From assembly GCA_041609995.1 (NCBI GenBank), contig JBFIPU010000005.1:1-64000 (forward strand): a stretch of 64,000 nucleotides of DNA, given 5' to 3'. Positions 15,525 through 24,460 of this stretch are shown piece by piece. The position numbers were made by a program, and so were the translations under genes. Every line of letters begins with the position of its first letter. Position 1 is the stretch's first letter. Below the pieces are notes generated by a model. The model was not told the origin of the DNA and did not search any database. It worked only from the letters and a program-made list of their open reading frames with translations. This DNA is from JABDOU01 sp041609995. Its GTDB lineage: Bacteria; Actinomycetota; Acidimicrobiia; Spongiisociales; SHLN01.

Positions 15525-17089
15525 GCTCCACCGCCTCTGGAAGCGCCTCGGATCACGGCCATTACGACAAGGTACTGGTGGTGGACCTGGGAGCCCAGTA
15601 TGCCCAGCTGATCGCCCGCCGCGTGCGTGACGCCAACTTCTACAGCGAGATCGTACGCCGCACGATCAGTGCCGATGAGATACGCGATCGGAATGCGTCG
15701 GCCATCATCCTCTCGGGCGGGCCGGCCTCGGTGTATGCCGACGACGCCGCCGATATCGATCCCGGCATTCTGCAGCTCGGCGTGCCGATTCTCGGCATCT
15801 GCTACGGCCACCAACTGATCGCCCAAATGTTGGGGGGCGTCGTGGAACGCACCAACACCCGTGAATACGGGCGTACCGAACTCGACGTCGAGGAGCCGTC
15901 TCTCCTCTTCACCGGCCTGCCGGAATCGCACGATGTGTGGATGAGCCACGGCGATGCTGTGGTCAAACCTCCGCCCGGATTTCGGGTGACGGCCTCGTCG
16001 GCGGGCTCGCCGGTAGCGGCCATGGAAGACACCGAACGGCGAATCTACGGCCTCCAATTCCACCCTGAGGTTCACCACAGCCCTCGGGGGCAAGAGGTGA
16101 TCAAACACTTCCTCCACAATGCGGCCGGACTCATGCCGTCATGGACGCGGGCATCGATCATCGAAGAATCGGTGGAGGCGATCAGGGAGCAGGTGGGCGA
16201 CGCGAGGGTGATCTGCGGCTTGTCCGGTGGCGTCGATTCTTCGGTGGCCGCAGCCCTGGTCCACAAAGCTGTCGGAGACCAGCTCACCTGTGTGTTCGTC
16301 GACCACGGCCTGTTGCGGCAGGGCGAAGCCGAAGAGGTGATCGAGACATTTGGTGATCATTTCCACGTTCGCCTGATCCACGTCGATGCCGCAAACCGGT
16401 TTCTGACCGGGCTCGCCGGGATCGAGGATCCCGAATCCAAGCGCAAGGTCATCGGCGAGACGTTCATCAGGGTGTTCGAAGAAGCCGCGTCCGAACTGGA
16501 AGACGCCCAGTTTCTGGTGCAGGGAACGCTCTATCCCGACGTGATCGAATCCGGCTCCGGCGAGGCGGCCAAGATCAAGAGCCACCACAATGTGGGCGGA
16601 TTGCCCGCCGACCTCGGATTCTCGCTCATCGAGCCACTCAGAGATCTGTTCAAGGACGAGGTCCGGGCCGTGGGAACCGAGCTCGGGTTGCCCGATGAGA
16701 TCGTGTGGCGCCAGCCGTTTCCGGGTCCAGGTTTGGCCGTGCGTATCGTTGGTGAGGTCACCAGGAGCCGCCTCGATATGCTGCGGGCGGCCGATCACAT
16801 CATCACCGACGAAGTTCGCAAAGCCGGTCTCGAGCGGGAGTTGTGGCAGGTATTCGGCGTTCTGCTGGGTATCCGTTCGGTCGGGGTGCAGGGCGACGGA
16901 CGCACGTATGCCCACCCGCTGGTGGTGCGAGCGGTGACGAGCGAAGATGCCATGACGGCCGACTGGGCCCGATTGCCTTATGCCCTGCTGGATCGGATCT
17001 CGTCGCGCGTGATCAACGAGGTCGAGGGCATCAATCGAGTCGCACTGGACATCTCTTCGAAGCCGCCGGCCACGATCGAGTGGGAGTAG
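15521..17089 (+). CDS. guaA: GMP synthase (glutamine-hydrolysing)
   Basis: Converts XMP, glutamine and ATP to GMP. The 522-aa product has a class I glutamine amidotransferase domain with the nucleophile in GICYGHQ (about residue 91) and the histidine in FHPEV. The ATP-pyrophosphatase P-loop GLSGGVDSS is near residue 234, and the C-terminal dimerisation domain ends DISSKPPATIEWE. GTG 15521 overlaps the guaB3 stop (GTGA), so the two are translationally coupled. The frame extends upstream only across guaB3. Confidence 0.96.
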   Translation: MSSTASGSASDHGHYDKVLVVDLGAQYAQLIARRVRDANFYSEIVRRTISADEIRDRNASAIILSGGPASVYADDAADIDPGILQLGVPILGICYGHQLIAQMLGGVVERTNTREYGRTELDVEEPSLLFTGLPESHDVWMSHGDAVVKPPPGFRVTASSAGSPVAAMEDTERRIYGLQFHPEVHHSPRGQEVIKHFLHNAAGLMPSWTRASIIEESVEAIREQVGDARVICGLSGGVDSSVAAALVHKAVGDQLTCVFVDHGLLRQGEAEEVIETFGDHFHVRLIHVDAANRFLTGLAGIEDPESKRKVIGETFIRVFEEAASELEDAQFLVQGTLYPDVIESGSGEAAKIKSHHNVGGLPADLGFSLIEPLRDLFKDEVRAVGTELGLPDEIVWRQPFPGPGLAVRIVGEVTRSRLDMLRAADHIITDEVRKAGLERELWQVFGVLLGIRSVGVQGDGRTYAHPLVVRAVTSEDAMTADWARLPYALLDRISSRVINEVEGINRVALDISSKPPATIEWE

Positions 17090-17113
17090 GGCATATTCGC
17101 CCTGTCGATTCGA

Positions 17114-17141
17114 TAAAGCGAGGGGACTAGTCCGTCGATAT
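17114..17141 (+). promoter_or_regulatory. Candidate sigma28 (FliA/WhiG-type) promoter
   Basis: TAAAG (17114-17118), exactly 15 nt, then GTCGATAT (17134-17141) match the WhiG/FliA form TAAAG-N15-GCCGATAA at 11 of 13 positions. It lies 32 nt upstream of the CheA-like start codon. No sigma28 gene is in this window, so the regulator is inferred. Confidence 0.5.
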
Positions 17142-17172
17142 CACCCGTAGAGATATCTACGCAGAGGGTGCG

Positions 17173-19440
17173 ATGGATCTCGCAAGAGACCCTGAGCTCA
17201 TTGAGCTCTTCAGACGAGAGATGGCCGAGCGCGTCGACGTCCTCATCGAGGGCTCGTCCGCAATGGCGGACGATGCTTTCCCCGCGGCCCGGCTCGATGA
17301 GTTGCTGCGCGAGGCTCACACGATCAAAGGCACGTCACTGGTCATGGGGCTGGCGGAGGCAGGTCAGGCCGGCGCCGTGATCGAAGACCTCCTCACCGAT
17401 ATTCAGGCCGGACGCCGGGTTCCGAGCGTCGGTCTCGGTCGGGGGCTCATCGTCGCCTGCCAGGCCCTCCGCCAGTTCATCATCGATCCCGGCTCCGACC
17501 ATCGGCTCGAAGCCGGCGTCGCGACGCTCACCACGCTGGCGGATGACCCGTTGGCGGCCGACGATCTCCTCGGCCCGGTGGAAGACAACGCGGAACAGGA
17601 GATGGAGGAGCCTCCCGAGATACCGGTTGCCGAGCCGGAGGACGCCGGCACTCTCATCGCCGGAGATCTGTCGAGGCAGTTCTACGACATACCCGCAAAT
17701 GCCCGGGATGACGACCCCCTGCGAATCCCCATCAACATCGATGACGCGGCCGAGATCGTGGACTTCGCCGAAATCGAAGACGCGGTGGCGGCCGACGACC
17801 GCTCCCGCACTCTGGGCGGACTGCTGTCGGCGCCCGAAATGTGGATCAACAGCGAGACGACCGGGGTCGCAACAGCCCGGCTGTACGAGATCATCAGCCG
17901 GGCAGCGGAGCTGCGGATCGACACCGAGTCGCTGGTAGCGGCTGTTGAACGCCTGGCCGACATGGAGGATGCGGATGAACTCCGGCGAATGGTGGGTGCG
18001 CTGCGTTATGGTGTCCGGGCGTTGGCCTTGAGTACCCAGGCCATGCAGCAGCAGACCATCGGTCTCGTGGCAGTGCCCATGAGCAGCGTGCTGGCGACTC
18101 TTCCCTCCCTCGTGAGGTTCCTGGCGAAACGCACCGCGAAGGACGTTCGCTTCGAGATCATCGGAGACGAGTCAGCCGAGCTCGATCGCGGCACACTCGA
18201 TCGGGTGGCGGACATCATCCGCCAACTGCTCGTCAACTCCATCGTCCATGGCATCCAGGATGCTCAGTCGCGTGGGGAGCAGGAAAAAGACCCGACCGGC
18301 ACGCTCACATTGACAGTGACGCCGGAGGACGACCACATGCGCATCGTGGTCACGGACGACGGAAACGGTATCGATTGGCCTGCAATCCGCGCGAAAGCGG
18401 TCGAGCTCGGTCTACTCGAGGCGAACTACAGCCCGTCCACGGCTGAGCTCGAGACGATGTTGTTCAACGAGCCGATCTCGACATCGGCCGGCAACGACGA
18501 ACTGGGCGGGTCGGGGGAGGGACTGTCCAAGGTCGCCCAGTCCGTCCAGGATCTGCATGGTTCGATCGACGTTCGGTCAGTCAGGGGGATCGGCACCGAG
18601 GTCGAGGTCGTGGTGCCGAGGTTCCAGTCGTTGCAATCGATAGTGTTGGTGCTCACTGCCAATGGACGCTGGGGCATCCCAGAGCTGTCGATCCTCGATC
18701 GTACCTCGATGGCCGATTCGATCACCTACCGGACTCCCGAGGGACGCAAGGAGGTGTTGTTTCGCGACGGCACCATTCCCCTCGTGTCGCTCAGCAGCCT
18801 GGTCGGAGACGACGACGCCGAGACGTCGCGCGACGTGATTGTCGTGTCGACCCACGGCGGTCCCCTGGCCCTGGCCGTGGCCGGCACCCTCGGGGTGATG
18901 GAGGTAGCGCCCAAACGGCTCGGTGGGTTGCTCCGTTCCGCCCCGTTTGTCACCGGCGCCACGATGGTCGGCGGGGAGATCGTCATGCTCATCGACACCG
19001 ACACCCTCATGGAGGTGGCCGACGCAGTGGAGCTCGATCCGCCGACGGAGCGCAGGACCATCCTGATCGTCGACGATTCCGCCGGGGTGCGCCAGGTGTT
19101 GACTGCCGCACTGACCGCCGGCGGTTTCGAGGTGGTGGCGGCGGGTTCGGCCGTCGAGGCCCTCGAGCAACTCGCCAACCATATCGTCGATGCCATGGTG
19201 GTCGATTACTCGATGCCCGGTGAAGACGGCGTCGACCTGGTGGTTAACGTCCGCAAGACGTACGGGACGATGCCGGTGGTGATGGTCTCCGCCGTCGCCC
19301 GCGAAGAGGATCGCGCCCGCGCCGAGGCGGCCGGAATCGATGCATATTTCGAGAAATCGGACTTTAGAGAAGGCGTGTTGGCGTCGATGTTGAAGGAACT
19401 GCTTGATAACGAGTCGCCCATTCGAAAGACGGCACAATGA
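17173..19440 (+). CDS. Hybrid CheA-like histidine kinase with receiver domain
   Basis: A 755-aa cytoplasmic kinase. Domains in order: HPt with phospho-acceptor His49 (LREAHTIKGTS), an acidic linker (about 130-220) in place of the CheY-binding P2, a CheA-type dimerisation helix pair (about 250-330), a HATPase domain with LLVNSIVHGIQ, DDGNGID and GSGEGLSKVA, a CheW-like domain (about 480-620), and a C-terminal receiver with Asp678 (VVDYSMPG). This is the layout of hybrid CheAs in phosphorelays. No chemoreceptor, CheW, CheB or CheR gene is near. GAGGG precedes the ATG, and a sigma28-type promoter lies upstream. It overlaps the next gene by 4 nt, so that receiver is the likely partner. Confidence 0.88.
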   Translation: MDLARDPELIELFRREMAERVDVLIEGSSAMADDAFPAARLDELLREAHTIKGTSLVMGLAEAGQAGAVIEDLLTDIQAGRRVPSVGLGRGLIVACQALRQFIIDPGSDHRLEAGVATLTTLADDPLAADDLLGPVEDNAEQEMEEPPEIPVAEPEDAGTLIAGDLSRQFYDIPANARDDDPLRIPINIDDAAEIVDFAEIEDAVAADDRSRTLGGLLSAPEMWINSETTGVATARLYEIISRAAELRIDTESLVAAVERLADMEDADELRRMVGALRYGVRALALSTQAMQQQTIGLVAVPMSSVLATLPSLVRFLAKRTAKDVRFEIIGDESAELDRGTLDRVADIIRQLLVNSIVHGIQDAQSRGEQEKDPTGTLTLTVTPEDDHMRIVVTDDGNGIDWPAIRAKAVELGLLEANYSPSTAELETMLFNEPISTSAGNDELGGSGEGLSKVAQSVQDLHGSIDVRSVRGIGTEVEVVVPRFQSLQSIVLVLTANGRWGIPELSILDRTSMADSITYRTPEGRKEVLFRDGTIPLVSLSSLVGDDDAETSRDVIVVSTHGGPLALAVAGTLGVMEVAPKRLGGLLRSAPFVTGATMVGGEIVMLIDTDTLMEVADAVELDPPTERRTILIVDDSAGVRQVLTAALTAGGFEVVAAGSAVEALEQLANHIVDAMVVDYSMPGEDGVDLVVNVRKTYGTMPVVMVSAVAREEDRARAEAAGIDAYFEKSDFREGVLASMLKELLDNESPIRKTAQ

Positions 19441-20441
19441 AGGTTTTGGTGGCCGATGACTCGCCCGTGTTGGTGCGAGCATTGACGAAGCTGTTGGAGC
19501 AGGCGGGATACGAGGTAGCCGTTGCGGGCGACGGCCTGGAAGCAATCCAGAAGTTCTACGAGGAAGCTCCGGACCTGGCACTAGTTGACATCAACATGCC
19601 CAAACTCCACGGCTATGTGGTGTGCCGGCTGCTGAAAGAAGACCCGGCCGCCCAGTCGGTGCCGATTCTCATTCTCACCGCACGCAACTCGAACGAGGAT
19701 CGCTATTGGGCCAACCGATCCGGGGCGGATGGGTTCATCACCAAGGAGTCGATGGGTGAGGAGCTGCTCGACGCGGTCCAGTCGGCGTTGGCCAGTCGCG
19801 CGCTTGCCGACTTGTCGAGAATCGAGGCGCCCACCCAGTCACTGGAAGAGGGCGATGTGCTGGCACGCGTTTGTGAGGTGCTCGACCGCAAACTCTTCGA
19901 GGCCAGCATCGTGAACGACATCGTGGCAGTCGGTGTCCGCGCCGACGACCTGCACGGCACCATCAACGAGTCTCTCAGCATCCTGGGTCGCCTGATCGAC
20001 TGTGACGCGGCGGGTGTCCTGCTCCACATGGAGCACGAGCTCGTCATGCGTACCGACGAGCCGATGTCGATCAGCGATTTCGAGCACTTCCGCGATTTGG
20101 CTGCGCTGCGGGGAAGACAGTTCACCACCGTTGACGTGCGCGGCGAGGACCTCAGCCTCGTCCTGCCTCCAGGAATCGACGACTCGAAGGTCTTCGACAC
20201 CACCGGCGCAGTGGAAGATGGGGGCTGGGCCTCTTTCGAATCCATACCTTTGTGGTCGAAAGGCGAGGTGGTCGCCATTCTGGTACTCGGGTCGCACCGC
20301 AAGGACGCCTTCAACGACAGCGTTCGCCGGAACCTGCGCACCATCGAGCCACATCTGGCGACCGTGGTCGAATCGGCAAGGCAATACCAGCGCATCCTCG
20401 AACAGGAAGCCCGGTCGAGTTTGTCGAGTCTTCTCGACTGA
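19437..20441 (+). CDS. Response regulator with GAF-like domain
   Basis: A 334-aa protein with an N-terminal receiver: acidic pocket ADDSP, phospho-acceptor Asp51 in LALVDINMPKLHG, and the TARNSNEDR switch region. A helical linker of about 50 residues (120-170) leads to a GAF-like sensor fold (about 170-320) with a conserved-looking DCDAAGVLL strand and a C-terminal coiled helix. There is no DNA-binding or output enzyme domain. It overlaps the CheA hybrid by ATGA, so it is probably its phosphorylation partner. What the GAF domain binds is unknown. Confidence 0.82.
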   Translation: MKVLVADDSPVLVRALTKLLEQAGYEVAVAGDGLEAIQKFYEEAPDLALVDINMPKLHGYVVCRLLKEDPAAQSVPILILTARNSNEDRYWANRSGADGFITKESMGEELLDAVQSALASRALADLSRIEAPTQSLEEGDVLARVCEVLDRKLFEASIVNDIVAVGVRADDLHGTINESLSILGRLIDCDAAGVLLHMEHELVMRTDEPMSISDFEHFRDLAALRGRQFTTVDVRGEDLSLVLPPGIDDSKVFDTTGAVEDGGWASFESIPLWSKGEVVAILVLGSHRKDAFNDSVRRNLRTIEPHLATVVESARQYQRILEQEARSSLSSLLD

Positions 20442-20480
20442 CGCTCGAGCCCCAAGCCTCGAACGGGCCCCCTGGAGCCG

Positions 20481-22664
20481 TCAGACTTTTGTGAGGGGGG
20501 CCCACGCCAACAGCAGCGTCTTCGCTCCTTCGTGGTCGAACACCACCACGGCTTCGGCGCCGTCGCCTTCGCCCCGCACTTCCCGCACCCGCCCCTTGCC
20601 CCAGTAGTCGTGATTGACGACGTCTCCGGGTTGGATGTCGGTGGCCGTCACATGGGCCCTTCCGAGTGATTCGGTCGCAGGGTTGCGGGTGCGGCTTCGC
20701 TGTTCGGTCAGATCTTCGGGGATCTCCTTCAGCAGCCGGCTCACGGAGTTGAAGTTGGTTCCACCAAATATGGTGCGGCTCGTGGCGTTGACGAGGTAGA
20801 GGTGTTCCTGTGCGCGTGTAACGCCTACGTAGAACAGCCTCCGCTCCTCTTCGAGCTCTGCCGGGTCACCCAGCGACCTCATGTGGGGGAAGATGCCGTC
20901 TTCGAGCCCCACCATGAAGACGGCGGGATACTCCAGTCCTTTGGCGTTGTGGAGCGTCATCAACGTGACGGCTCCGGCGGGGCCGTCCAGGGCGTCGACA
21001 TCGGCCACCAGACTCACGGACTCCAGAAAGGCCTCGACCCGCCGGTGGCCCGTCATCTCCGACCAGAGCACACCCTCTTCGTTACTCGTGCCCGTCTGCA
21101 TCTCCTCGAACTCAACCGCCGAGGCGACCACCTCCTTGATGTTTTCTACCCGGCCGAGCGCCTCGATGGTTCGCTCTGATTCGACCCACTCGAGGTAGCC
21201 GGTATCGTCGAGGATCGCCTGTAGCGTGCTCGCCGGGCCGTCGTCTGCCCGGTCGCGGAGGTACTTCATGAGGCCGACGAACTCCTTGATGCGGGCGATG
21301 GCCCGGCCGTTGAGGTTCGCGATGTCTGCGGCTTCCTCCAGTGCCTCGAAGAACGTGATGCCGTTTGCCTCGGCGTGACGGTCGACGTGTCCGACGGTCG
21401 TGTCGCCGATGCCCCGTTTGGGCGTGTTGATGATCCGCTTGACGGCGACCTGGTCTCCAGGATTCACCGCAGCCCGCAGGTAGGCGAGGATGTCCTTGAC
21501 CTCCCGGCGGTCGTAGAACTTGGTTCCTCCCACGACCCGGTAGGGGACACCGTACCGGACAAACACCTCTTCTATTACGCGCGATTGGGCATTGGTGCGG
21601 TAGAAGACCGAGATGTCATCCGCCGACCGTGCGGCCATGAGTGTCTCGATCTCCTCTGCCACGAACGCCGCTTCGTCCCGCTCGTCCTGGGCCTGGTACC
21701 TCACGAGTTTTTCTCCCTCGCCCCGGTCCGACCACAGGTGCTTGTCGTTGCGGCTGCTGTTGTTGGCGATGACGGCGTTGGCGGCATCCAGGATGTTCTG
21801 GGTAGAGCGATAGTTCTGGTCCAGCACCACCTTGCGGGCATCCGGGTAGTCCCGCTCGAATTCGAGGATGTTGCGGATGTCGGCTCCCCGGAAGGCATAG
21901 ATGCTCTGATCGCTGTCACCCACCACGCAGACGTTTCGGTGCTTGGCGGCCAGGAGGTTGACGAGCCGGTATTGGGCGTGGTTCGTGTCCTGGTACTCGT
22001 CGACGCAGATGTATCGGAAGCGGTTCTGGTATCGCTCCAGCACGTCCGGGAAGGCGCCGAGGATCTCCACCGTGATCATCAAGAGATCGTCGAAATCCAT
22101 GGCCGAGGCCTCGAGCAGCCGCTGCTGGTACAGCTGATAGACCTCGGCGATCTTCTCGTGGTAGAAGCCGGAGCCCTGGCGGGCGAAGCTCTCGTAGTCG
22201 ATCAGTTCGTTTTTGGCATTGGAGATGGCGGCCTGAATACCGCGAGGAGGAAACCGCTTCGCATCGAGGTTGAGGTCACTCAGGCAATACTTGATCAGCC
22301 GGCGCGAATCGGCATCGTCGTAGATGCTGAACGATGCGTTGTAGCCGAGCCGGGTGGCCTCCCGCCGAAGGATTCGGACACAGGCGCGGTGGAATGTCGA
22401 CACCCACATGGCGTCAACGAGGCCCCCGACGAGCTGTCCCACCCGTTCGCGCATCTCGTTGGCCGCCTTGTTCGTGAAGGTGATCGCCAGGATCTCATAG
22501 GGCGACACGCCCTCGTCTCTGATCAAATGGGCGATCCGGTGGGTGAGGACCCGCGTTTTACCGGAACCGGCTCCGGCCACCACCAACAGGGGCCCTTCCG
22601 TGGTGGTCACGGCCTCGAGCTGGGCAGGGTTGAGCTCGGTCGTGAGGGTGTTTTCGGGCGCCAT
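20481..22664 (-). CDS. pcrA: ATP-dependent DNA helicase PcrA/UvrD
   Basis: Superfamily 1A 3'-5' helicase for repair and for clearing replication obstacles. The 727-aa length is typical. The motifs are in order: Q-motif LNPAQLEAV, Walker A VVAGAGSGKTRVL, motif Ia TFTNKAANEM, motif II VDEYQDTN, motif III VVGDSDQSIYAFRGAD, and motif V/VI TLHNAKGLEYPAVF and VGVTRA. The C-terminal 50 residues carry the Tudor-like DVVNHDYWGKGRV module found in PcrA/UvrD that binds RNA polymerase. A TATACT box (complement of 22679-22674) lies 9 nt before the ATG, so the 5' UTR is very short. It converges on the REC-GAF gene. Confidence 0.95.
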   Translation of the reverse strand: MAPENTLTTELNPAQLEAVTTTEGPLLVVAGAGSGKTRVLTHRIAHLIRDEGVSPYEILAITFTNKAANEMRERVGQLVGGLVDAMWVSTFHRACVRILRREATRLGYNASFSIYDDADSRRLIKYCLSDLNLDAKRFPPRGIQAAISNAKNELIDYESFARQGSGFYHEKIAEVYQLYQQRLLEASAMDFDDLLMITVEILGAFPDVLERYQNRFRYICVDEYQDTNHAQYRLVNLLAAKHRNVCVVGDSDQSIYAFRGADIRNILEFERDYPDARKVVLDQNYRSTQNILDAANAVIANNSSRNDKHLWSDRGEGEKLVRYQAQDERDEAAFVAEEIETLMAARSADDISVFYRTNAQSRVIEEVFVRYGVPYRVVGGTKFYDRREVKDILAYLRAAVNPGDQVAVKRIINTPKRGIGDTTVGHVDRHAEANGITFFEALEEAADIANLNGRAIARIKEFVGLMKYLRDRADDGPASTLQAILDDTGYLEWVESERTIEALGRVENIKEVVASAVEFEEMQTGTSNEEGVLWSEMTGHRRVEAFLESVSLVADVDALDGPAGAVTLMTLHNAKGLEYPAVFMVGLEDGIFPHMRSLGDPAELEEERRLFYVGVTRAQEHLYLVNATSRTIFGGTNFNSVSRLLKEIPEDLTEQRSRTRNPATESLGRAHVTATDIQPGDVVNHDYWGKGRVREVRGEGDGAEAVVVFDHEGAKTLLLAWAPLTKV

Positions 22665-22792
22665 GGACCACTGAGTATATGCGGCCCTGGTACGAAAATC
22701 TCAGGCGTGTAATTCGATCGCCTGCCATGAGAAGGGACGCCGTGGCGAGCGGCGAGCGCGTGGCGCAGGACTCCGGGAATGGCGACGAGGTT

Positions 22793-22804
22793 TAGCATTG
22801 CCGC
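22793..22804 (+). promoter_or_regulatory. TAGCAT -10 box for a leaderless start
   Basis: TAGCAT (22793-22798) ends 6 nt before ATG 22805, and no ribosome site is present. The geometry is the same as at 6401, 52279 and 62719. No clear -35 box was found. Confidence 0.35.
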
Positions 22805-23194
22805 ATGCCAGCTCGCGTGCTGATAGCAAAACCGGGCCTGGACGGACACGATCGGGGAGCAAAGGTGATTGCTCGTGCCCTGCGCGACGGGGGCATCGAA
22901 GTCGTCTACTCGGGTCTCCACCAGACGCCCGAACAAATCGTGGAAACGGCCGTCCAGGAGGACGTGAGCGCCATCGGGCTGTCGATCCTCTCCGGCGCCC
23001 ACATGACGCTGCTGCCGCGCGTGGTCGAACTCCTGCGCGAGCGCGGCATCGACGACATCATGGTGTTCGGCGGCGGCATCATTCCCGACGCCGACATCGC
23101 TCCGCTCAAAGAAGCCGGGCTGGCGGAGGTGTTCACACCTGGTGCACCACTCACCGAGATCGTCGAGTGGGTGCAGGCCCACGTGGCGTCCTAG
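22805..23194 (+). CDS. Cobalamin-binding subunit, methylmalonyl-CoA mutase type
   Basis: A 129-aa stand-alone B12-binding domain of the kind that forms the C-terminal or small subunit of methylmalonyl-CoA and related acyl-CoA mutases. The lower-ligand motif DGHDRG sits near residue 15, followed by GLSILSGAH and VFGGGIIPDAD, all standard. No large mutase subunit is adjacent, so its catalytic partner is encoded elsewhere. It lies 42 nt before sucC, in keeping with a route that feeds succinyl-CoA into the TCA cycle, and the same window carries B12 uptake genes. The exact mutase (methylmalonyl, ethylmalonyl, isobutyryl) cannot be told. Confidence 0.88.
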   Translation: MPARVLIAKPGLDGHDRGAKVIARALRDGGIEVVYSGLHQTPEQIVETAVQEDVSAIGLSILSGAHMTLLPRVVELLRERGIDDIMVFGGGIIPDADIAPLKEAGLAEVFTPGAPLTEIVEWVQAHVAS

Positions 23195-23236
23195 GCTTGC
23201 GGCCGGCGCCCGTGGCAGATTGCAGGAGTTGAGGTC

Positions 23237-24460
23237 TTGAAGATTCACGAGTACCAGGCGAAGGAGTTGATGGCGGCGCGGGGAATCGCCGTGCCGCGGG
23301 GCCGGGTGGCCACGACCGTCGACGAGGCGGTGGCAGCCGTCAAACCGCTGATCGAGGCCAGCGGCAACCCGGTCGTGGTGGTGAAGTCGCAGATCCACGC
23401 CGGGGGGCGGGGCAAGGGAACGTTCGAGGAATACCCCGATCTCGGCGGAGTCAGCGTCGTGCTGGACGGAATCGATGGGGGGGTGGAGGCGGCCGAGGAC
23501 AAGGTGCGCCGGCTGGCAACCCAAATGCTCGGATCGACGCTGGTCACCATTCAAACCGGCCCGGAGGGCAAGACTGTCAATCGCCTGTACATCGAACAGG
23601 GCATCGATATCGAGCGCGAGCTCTATCTATCCATCGTGCTCGATCGATCGCTGGGCCGCAACGTGGTCATGGCCTCCACCGAGGGCGGAACGGAAATCGA
23701 AGAGGTTGCCGCGACCAGGCCTGAGAAGATCATCCGCCAGCCAATTGATCCGGCATACGGTCTGCTCGGGTTCCAGGCCGCCCGTATCGCCACCGGTCTC
23801 GAACTGGAAGGCGCCGCCCACCGCAACGCGGTCGTGTTCTTGCGGGCGTTGGCCGAGGCTGCCGTTGAGCTGGATACCGACATGATCGAGATCAACCCGC
23901 TCGTGGTGACGACCGACGGTGAAGTCATGGCGCTCGACGGAAAGATCAGCTTCGAGGCCAACGCCCTCTATCGCCATCCGGACATCGTCGCGATGCGCGA
24001 TGAGAGCGAGGAAGATCCCGCCGAGCGCGAGGCCGCCGAGCACGATCTCAGCTTCATCAAGCTGGATGGCTCCATCGGTTGCATGGTGAACGGCGCCGGC
24101 TTGGCCATGGCGACCATGGACATCATCAAATATGTCGGGGCCGAGCCCGCCAACTTCCTCGATGTGGGAGGCGGAGCCACTGCCGACAAGGTGACAGCCG
24201 CGTTCAAGATCATCACCGCCGATTCGAATGTAAAAGGGATCTTCGTGAACATCTTCGGTGGGATCATGCGCTGCGACACCATTGCCGAAGGCATCGTCGA
24301 GGCGGTGAAAGAGGTGGGGCTGAGCGTCCCGCTCGTGGTACGGCTGGAGGGCACCAACGTAGAGCTCGGCAAACAGATTCTCGACGAGTCCGGGCTCGCC
24401 CTCGTGGCGGCGGCCGACATGAAGAGCGGGGCTCAGAAGATCGTGGAGTTGGCCGGGTGA
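23237..24460 (+). CDS. sucC: Succinyl-CoA synthetase beta subunit
   Basis: ADP/GDP-forming subunit that makes succinate from succinyl-CoA with SucD. The 407-aa product begins MKIHEYQAKELMAARGI, as SucC does. It has the ATP-grasp lysine region VKSQIHAGGRGKG near residue 47 and the C-terminal IFVNIFGGIMRCD. The start is TTG 23237, supported by AGGAG at 23224-23228; no ATG would give the conserved N-terminus. It overlaps sucD by 4 nt (GTGA). Confidence 0.95.
   Translation: MKIHEYQAKELMAARGIAVPRGRVATTVDEAVAAVKPLIEASGNPVVVVKSQIHAGGRGKGTFEEYPDLGGVSVVLDGIDGGVEAAEDKVRRLATQMLGSTLVTIQTGPEGKTVNRLYIEQGIDIERELYLSIVLDRSLGRNVVMASTEGGTEIEEVAATRPEKIIRQPIDPAYGLLGFQAARIATGLELEGAAHRNAVVFLRALAEAAVELDTDMIEINPLVVTTDGEVMALDGKISFEANALYRHPDIVAMRDESEEDPAEREAAEHDLSFIKLDGSIGCMVNGAGLAMATMDIIKYVGAEPANFLDVGGGATADKVTAAFKIITADSNVKGIFVNIFGGIMRCDTIAEGIVEAVKEVGLSVPLVVRLEGTNVELGKQILDESGLALVAAADMKSGAQKIVELAG

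Noticed and set aside
20465..20503. Bidirectional terminator between the REC-GAF and pcrA genes
   Set aside because: GGGCCCCC and GGGGGCCC can pair, but one arm lies in pcrA coding sequence, the loop is 23 nt and no T-run follows on either side.
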